Of a stretch of DNA of 64,000 bases, positions 60,084 to 64,000 are shown one piece after another. A program made the translations under genes and the position numbers. Every line of letters starts with the position of its first letter. Position 1 is the stretch's first letter. The DNA lies in the NCBI GenBank assembly GCA_009924135.1, contig RFSE01000007.1, positions 1 to 64,000 on the forward strand. The letters run 5' to 3'. The notes beneath the pieces are model-generated. The model was not told where the DNA came from. It saw only the letters and a program-made list of their open reading frames with translations, and made no database searches. This stretch comes from Pseudomonadota bacterium (GTDB lineage: Bacteria > Verrucomicrobiota > Verrucomicrobiia > Limisphaerales > SXTU01).

Positions 60084-61265
60084 ATGGATAATTTCCCGCC
60101 GATGCAAACACCGCCTGCTTTCAAAGCGCCGGTCCGGCTCCTCATGGGACCGGGACCGAGCAACGTCGCCCCTGAAGTCCTCCAGGCCATGGGCCAGCCG
60201 CTGGTCGGCCATTTGGACCCGGTTTTCGTGAAGATGATGGAGGAACTCAAGGCCATGTTGCGGGCCGTTTTTCTCACCCAGAATGAAATGACCTTCCCGG
60301 TCAGCGGCACGGGCAGCGCGGGCATGGAATTTTGCTTCGTCAACCTGATCGAGCCCGGGGACGAGGTCATCGTCGGGGTGAACGGCGTGTTTGGCACACG
60401 CATGGTGGATGTGGCGGAGCGCTGTGGGGCGCGGGTCACGAAAGTTGAATCCACCTGGGGCAACATCATCACGCCGGAGCAGGTTGCCGCCGCGCTCAAG
60501 CTGGTCACGAAGCCCAAGCTGGTGGCGATCGTACACGCCGAGACGTCCACGGGCGCGCTGACGCCGGTGGAGGAGATTTCCAAGCTGGTGCATGACGCCG
60601 GAGCGTTGCTGCTGCTGGATACGGTCACCTCGCTGGGCGGCTGCCCCGTGCGGATCGATGAGTGGAATGTGGATGCCGTTTACAGCGGCACGCAGAAGTG
60701 CCTGAGCTGCCCGCCGGGCCTCGCCCCGGTTTCGCTCAATGCCCGGGCGCTGGCAGTGGCCCGTCAGCGTCGCACGAAGGTGCAGAGCTGGTATCTGGAT
60801 GTGAACCTGCTGGCGTCCTATTGGGGCCAGGAGCGCGTCTATCATCATACCGCCCCGATCACGATGAACTACGGACTCCACGCCGCGTTGCGGCTCGCCT
60901 TGGAAGAGGGGCTGGAAAACCGCTGGCGGCGGCATAAACAAAACCACCTCGCGCTCAAGTCCGCCCTGGCGGCCATCGGTCTCGAAATCGCCTCGCAGGA
61001 AGGGCATCAGCTCTGGCAGCTCAATGCGATCCGTGTCCCGCAGGGGGTGGATGAAGCCGAAGTGCGGAAACGGCTGCTCAATGAATTCAACCTCGAAGTG
61101 GGGGCGGGCCTCGGGCCGTTGAAAGGCAAGATCTGGCGCGTGGGCCTCATGGGCGAGACCTCGACGCGCGAGAACGTCCGGCTGTTCCTCTCGGCCTTCT
61201 GTCAGATGCTCAATGAATGCGGACGTAAGACAGATGCCAGGGCCGCGCTGGCGGCGCTGGAGTAG
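60084..61265 (+). CDS. Class V aminotransferase (alanine-glyoxylate/serine-pyruvate type)
   Basis: 393 residues from ATG 60084; ATG 60102 would also serve. LLMGPGPSNVAPEVLQAMGQ is the family opening, SGTGSAGMEFCFVNLIEPGD binds the PLP phosphate, LLLLDTVTSLGGCPVRIDEW has the PLP Asp, and YSGTQKCLSCPPGLAPVSLN carries the Schiff-base Lys. It transfers amino groups to glyoxylate or hydroxypyruvate, e.g. in photorespiration-like or serine pathways. It follows the kinase on the same strand by 34 bases. Confidence 0.93.
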   Translation: MDNFPPMQTPPAFKAPVRLLMGPGPSNVAPEVLQAMGQPLVGHLDPVFVKMMEELKAMLRAVFLTQNEMTFPVSGTGSAGMEFCFVNLIEPGDEVIVGVNGVFGTRMVDVAERCGARVTKVESTWGNIITPEQVAAALKLVTKPKLVAIVHAETSTGALTPVEEISKLVHDAGALLLLDTVTSLGGCPVRIDEWNVDAVYSGTQKCLSCPPGLAPVSLNARALAVARQRRTKVQSWYLDVNLLASYWGQERVYHHTAPITMNYGLHAALRLALEEGLENRWRRHKQNHLALKSALAAIGLEIASQEGHQLWQLNAIRVPQGVDEAEVRKRLLNEFNLEVGAGLGPLKGKIWRVGLMGETSTRENVRLFLSAFCQMLNECGRKTDARAALAALE

Positions 61266-61354
61266 TCCAGCGGCCTGATTATTTGCATTGAAGCCCGCCG
61301 TGCACCCTTCATTATCCGACTTGTTTCTGACGCCTGCTTTGCAAGCGTGAGCTT

Positions 61355-62302
61355 ATGACCAAGACTTCTTTGACGCGCACATTGCAGGACGTGGAGGCGG
61401 TACCCGCCGCCGTGACCCCGCCCGAACATCCGACGGAGACGTCGTTCATCAAGAAACCCAAGCTGGCCGCCGGCAAGTCACGCAAGCGCGACATCCCCGA
61501 GGGTCTGTGGACCAAGTGTCCCAAATGCGCCACCATGCTCTATGACAAGGAGCTGGATGCGAGTCTCAAGGTGTGCTCCAAGTGCGGCCACCACTTCGCC
61601 ATCGGCTCGCGGGAACGCATCAATGCGCTGGTTGAAACCTGTTCCTTCGAGGAGATGGACGCGGGCATGACGAGCGTGGACGTGCTCAAGTTCACCGGCG
61701 TGGCCACCTACACTTCCAAGCTGGATTCCTATCGCAAGAGCACTGGTTTGAAGGACGCGGTCATTACGGGCATTGGCATGATCGGCACGCAGCGTACCGC
61801 CCTGGGCGTCATGGATTTCAGCTTTCTGGGTGGCTCCATGGGATCCGTGGTCGGCGAGAAGCTCACCCGGCTGATCGAAGCGGGTACCGACAAGGGGCTG
61901 CCGGTCGTCATCATCTCCACCAGCGGCGGGGCGCGCATGTATGAAGGCATGTTCAGCCTCATGCAAATGGCCAAGACCAGTGCGGCGCTGGCCTATCATG
62001 CCCGCAACAAGCTGCCCTATATCAGCGTGCTCACCCATCCCACCACTGCCGGGGTGATGGCCAGCTACGCCAGTTTGGGCGACCTCATCATTGCGGAACC
62101 GGGGGCCATGATCGGGTTTGCCGGGCCACGCGTCATCAAGGACACGACGCAAGCCGAACTGCCGCCGGGATTCCAGACGGCCGAGTTCCTCCTCGATCAC
62201 GGTTTGATCGACGCCATCGTCCCGCGCATGGAACTCAAGTCCGCGCTGTGCGGGTATTTGGAAGCCATGATGGCGGGCACCCGCCGTCAGCAGGCGGCGT
62301 AG
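61355..62302 (+). CDS. accD: Acetyl-CoA carboxylase carboxyltransferase beta subunit AccD
   Basis: 315 residues. A C4 zinc ribbon (Cys55, Cys58, Cys74, Cys77: KCPKCATMLYDKE and VCSKCGHH) precedes the carboxyltransferase core MDFSFLGGSMGSVVGEKLTR, ISTSGGARMYEGMFSLMQMA and HPTTAGVMASYASLGDLIIA. With AccA it transfers the carboxyl group from biotin to acetyl-CoA in fatty acid synthesis. A 50-residue N-terminal extension rich in Thr/Lys is slightly longer than in E. coli. Confidence 0.97.
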   Translation: MTKTSLTRTLQDVEAVPAAVTPPEHPTETSFIKKPKLAAGKSRKRDIPEGLWTKCPKCATMLYDKELDASLKVCSKCGHHFAIGSRERINALVETCSFEEMDAGMTSVDVLKFTGVATYTSKLDSYRKSTGLKDAVITGIGMIGTQRTALGVMDFSFLGGSMGSVVGEKLTRLIEAGTDKGLPVVIISTSGGARMYEGMFSLMQMAKTSAALAYHARNKLPYISVLTHPTTAGVMASYASLGDLIIAEPGAMIGFAGPRVIKDTTQAELPPGFQTAEFLLDHGLIDAIVPRMELKSALCGYLEAMMAGTRRQQAA

Positions 62303-62303
62303 C

Positions 62304-63098
62304 CTACTTGGCCTTGGCCCGCTTTTTAGCCTCGAAGAATTCCTTGCGCAGGTCTCCCAACGCCACGGTGTAGCGGCCGTTGACGTTGTTGGCGTCGAGC
62401 AGTTCCATGAGCTGCTTGAACTTTTCTTCGATCTGGGGGCGGGCCGTGAAGTCCTCCGCGCGCAAGGCGGGAAAGCACATCTGGGTCAGCCGCGCGAAAC
62501 TCGTGTTCAAATTCTGCTCGTCGCGCAGCCGGTCATCCCGCACCCGGAGGAAGGCGACCGAGGCGGAGAGAAAATACTCGGCCGCCAGCGGCTGGTTCTT
62601 CGCGTTCGCCGCGCGGATGGCGTAGTCGAAATAAACCATGCCGAACAACGGGGCATAACGGCCCTCGATCAGGTCGGGCATGAGTTGGAAGCGGCGGATG
62701 ATGTCCTCGTTGAGCTGGACCAGCGTGTTGCTGGAGACGCCGCCGTTGGTGGACATCTGGCCGCGCAGTTGCTGGGCCAGTTCGGTGACCTTGCGGTCCA
62801 TCGCCTGCTCCCGTGCGTTCAGGTGCGAGTTGAGGGTTTTCTCCAGCTCCCGGTTGAAGGCGGCTTGACGGGCCTCGTTGCTTTTCTCCAGGGCCGTTTG
62901 GATCGCGGCCTTGTCCTGCTCGTAATTCTTGTGGCTGGCAAACCAGGCGAAGATCACCAGGATGGCCGCCATTCCAATGAGGAGGCCGGCATAGACCTTG
63001 ACCATGTCCAACAGCCGGCGCTCGTTTTCGTGGAGGGCCTGGACTTGGGCTTTAAGGGTTTCCAGCTCGGAGTTCAGGTTGCCGGGGTCGGCGTTCAT
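62304..63098 (-). CDS. Membrane protein with coiled coil, unknown function
   Basis: 264 residues from ATG 63098; a longer form from 63176 would overlap the upstream kinase stop by 23 bases. A coiled coil (LNSELETLKAQVQALHENER) precedes one transmembrane helix (VYAGLLIGMAAILVIFAWFA), then a second coiled coil (DKAAIQTALEKSNEARQAAF). The C-terminal half is helical, with RFQLMPDLIEGRYAPLFGMV. No domain is recognised. It follows the sensor kinase on the same strand, so the two may work together. Confidence 0.75.
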   Translation of the reverse strand: MNADPGNLNSELETLKAQVQALHENERRLLDMVKVYAGLLIGMAAILVIFAWFASHKNYEQDKAAIQTALEKSNEARQAAFNRELEKTLNSHLNAREQAMDRKVTELAQQLRGQMSTNGGVSSNTLVQLNEDIIRRFQLMPDLIEGRYAPLFGMVYFDYAIRAANAKNQPLAAEYFLSASVAFLRVRDDRLRDEQNLNTSFARLTQMCFPALRAEDFTARPQIEEKFKQLMELLDANNVNGRYTVALGDLRKEFFEAKKRAKAK

Positions 63099-63153
63099 GA
63101 TGCTGGCAACAGGATTGTCCGGGCGGCCGCGCTTGTCCAATTTCAATTCCCGG

Positions 63154-64000
63154 TCATTCCGCGATTTCCTCCGCATCGGTCCCTCCGGCGGGGAGCATGA
63201 TGCTCACCGTGCCGGGGGCGGAGTGCTGCACCTCCAGCCGGCCCCGATGCAACTCGACGATTTTCTGGGTCACGGTCAGGCCCAGGCCCAGGCCCACGGT
63301 CCGCTTGGAATAAAACGGTTCGGTGGCGTGGACGGCGCTTTCGTGGTCAAATCCGCCTCCGGCGTCCCGGACACTGATGCGCACCCAGCGCGAGCCGTCC
63401 GGGTGGGTTTCGATGGCGGAGGTGACCTGCAGCGCATTGAGCAGGACTTCGGCCAGCGCATGTTTCAGCCCGGCACGTTCGGCCATGAGCGTCAGCGGCT
63501 GCCCCCCGCTCTCGTATTGAAGGCGTGCCTCCGTGCGCGGACTTTCGGCGTGGGCCTCGGTGAACGCGTCCTCGATCAACTGGGCGATGGGCACCTTCTC
63601 CACGCGGCGCAGGCCGTCGCGGGAAAGATACTGCATCTGGCGGGCCAGCCGGGTGATGCGGCGGACGCTGTCCCCCATGATGCCGGTGACTTCCTGGCGG
63701 ACGACTGAATTATCCGCTTCGCCCGCGAGCAGTTGCTGGCTGGTGGACAGCGGCACGAGCGAGTTGCCGATTTCGTGCGCGAGCTGTTCCGCCATCTTGC
63801 GGACGAGGCGGAGGTTGGCGGCCTCGACTTCCATCCGCTGGGCCTGGTCAGCCTGGGTGACGTCAGTCAGCAGGAGCAGGACGGCTTCGGGTGTGGCCGC
63901 TCCCTGCCGTTGAAATGGTTTGATGGTCACGCGGAAGACCGCGTCGGCCGCTCCGGGGAGCCGGCATCGCGTGATGGCCGGGGTGCCGCCCGTTTGCAAG
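63154..64000 (-). CDS. Sensor histidine kinase, 5' part cut by window edge
   Basis: At least 281 residues are visible and the frame is open to the right edge. The start of the visible part looks like the end of a PAS domain (FRVTIKPFQRQGAATPEAVL, LLLTDVTQADQAQRMEVEAA). Then comes an H-box KMAEQLAHEIGNSLVPLSTS and HATPase_c with VLLNALQV, RDAGGGFDH, EPFYSKRTVGLGLGLTVTQK and a final GTVSIMLPA. The H-box form AHEIGNSL is of the NtrB-like group. No cognate regulator is visible; it may lie beyond the window. Confidence 0.88.
   Translation of the reverse strand, partial: LQTGGTPAITRCRLPGAADAVFRVTIKPFQRQGAATPEAVLLLLTDVTQADQAQRMEVEAANLRLVRKMAEQLAHEIGNSLVPLSTSQQLLAGEADNSVVRQEVTGIMGDSVRRITRLARQMQYLSRDGLRRVEKVPIAQLIEDAFTEAHAESPRTEARLQYESGGQPLTLMAERAGLKHALAEVLLNALQVTSAIETHPDGSRWVRISVRDAGGGFDHESAVHATEPFYSKRTVGLGLGLTVTQKIVELHRGRLEVQHSAPGTVSIMLPAGGTDAEEIAE

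Noticed and set aside
1-64000. CRISPR arrays
   Set aside because: The repeats are inverted pairs or very short tandem units, not 24-40 base direct repeats with unique spacers, and no cas gene is present.
1-64000. tRNA or rRNA genes
   Set aside because: I did not find a cloverleaf with a GTTCRANNC arm or rRNA-like segments by eye; a tRNAscan or Infernal run would be decisive.

Overview
The window reads as a chromosomal segment of a GC-rich member of the Verrucomicrobiota, probably near the Pedosphaera/Limisphaera group. This rests on a PVC-type heme-binding/membrane dehydrogenase-like protein, an H-X9-DG prepilin-type protein, a giant-pilin cassette of the Verru_Chthon type, c-type heme and HEAT-repeat proteins, and many paired palindromic repeats between genes. 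The lineage is inferred from gene content; there is no rRNA gene here, and I saw no tRNA, CRISPR array or transposase.

Layout. 1-9.1 kb: a DMT permease cut by the left edge, a 3.1 kb PVC cytochrome gene, an SRAP protein, an SRPBCC protein, an esterase and a frameshifted PQQ-propeller gene, separated by repeat-filled gaps. 9.3-12.6 kb: a five-gene, tightly coupled operon (ECF sigma factor, small membrane protein, CpxP/CnrX-like sensor, redoxin, copper-monooxygenase-like cytochrome). 12.7-22.4 kb: a HEAT-repeat protein, then a two-component system followed by an RND efflux operon (MFP, RraA-like protein, RND pump, TolC-like channel). 22.5-30.4 kb: an H-X9-DG prepilin, a ModE-like regulator and a phosphate regulon (porin, pstS, pstC, pstA, pstB, phoU) with a candidate Pho box. 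30.4-40.3 kb: UspA, a DUF692/MNIO enzyme with an overlapping partner, a ROK-like kinase, an M23 peptidase, a nitroreductase-like protein, carbonic anhydrase, a CDP-alcohol phosphatidyltransferase, Bcp peroxiredoxin and an MsbA-type ABC exporter. 40.5-59.1 kb: a BrnT/BrnA-like toxin-antitoxin pair, a broken prepilin gene, prepilins in GspG-H-I-J-K order with a 1565-residue K-like protein, and a 2944-residue subtilase-like protein. 59.1-64 kb: a PfkB kinase, a class V aminotransferase, AccD, a coiled-coil membrane protein and a sensor kinase cut by the right edge.

Most notable: (i) the subtilase-like giant keeps Ser590 but has Gly322 and Phe353 where the catalytic Asp and His should be, so it looks like a pseudoprotease; (ii) the K-like pilin carries four stretches resembling chitin-binding CBM5/12 modules; (iii) palindromic or tandem repeats of intergenic type lie in frame inside an ABC transporter and inside a prepilin leader; (iv) a CnrHYX-like sigma/anti-sigma/sensor set drives redoxin and copper-protein genes; (v) an MNIO enzyme has an uncharacterised partner and no visible precursor peptide; (vi) one family of intergenic hairpins shows compensatory base changes around a fixed core.
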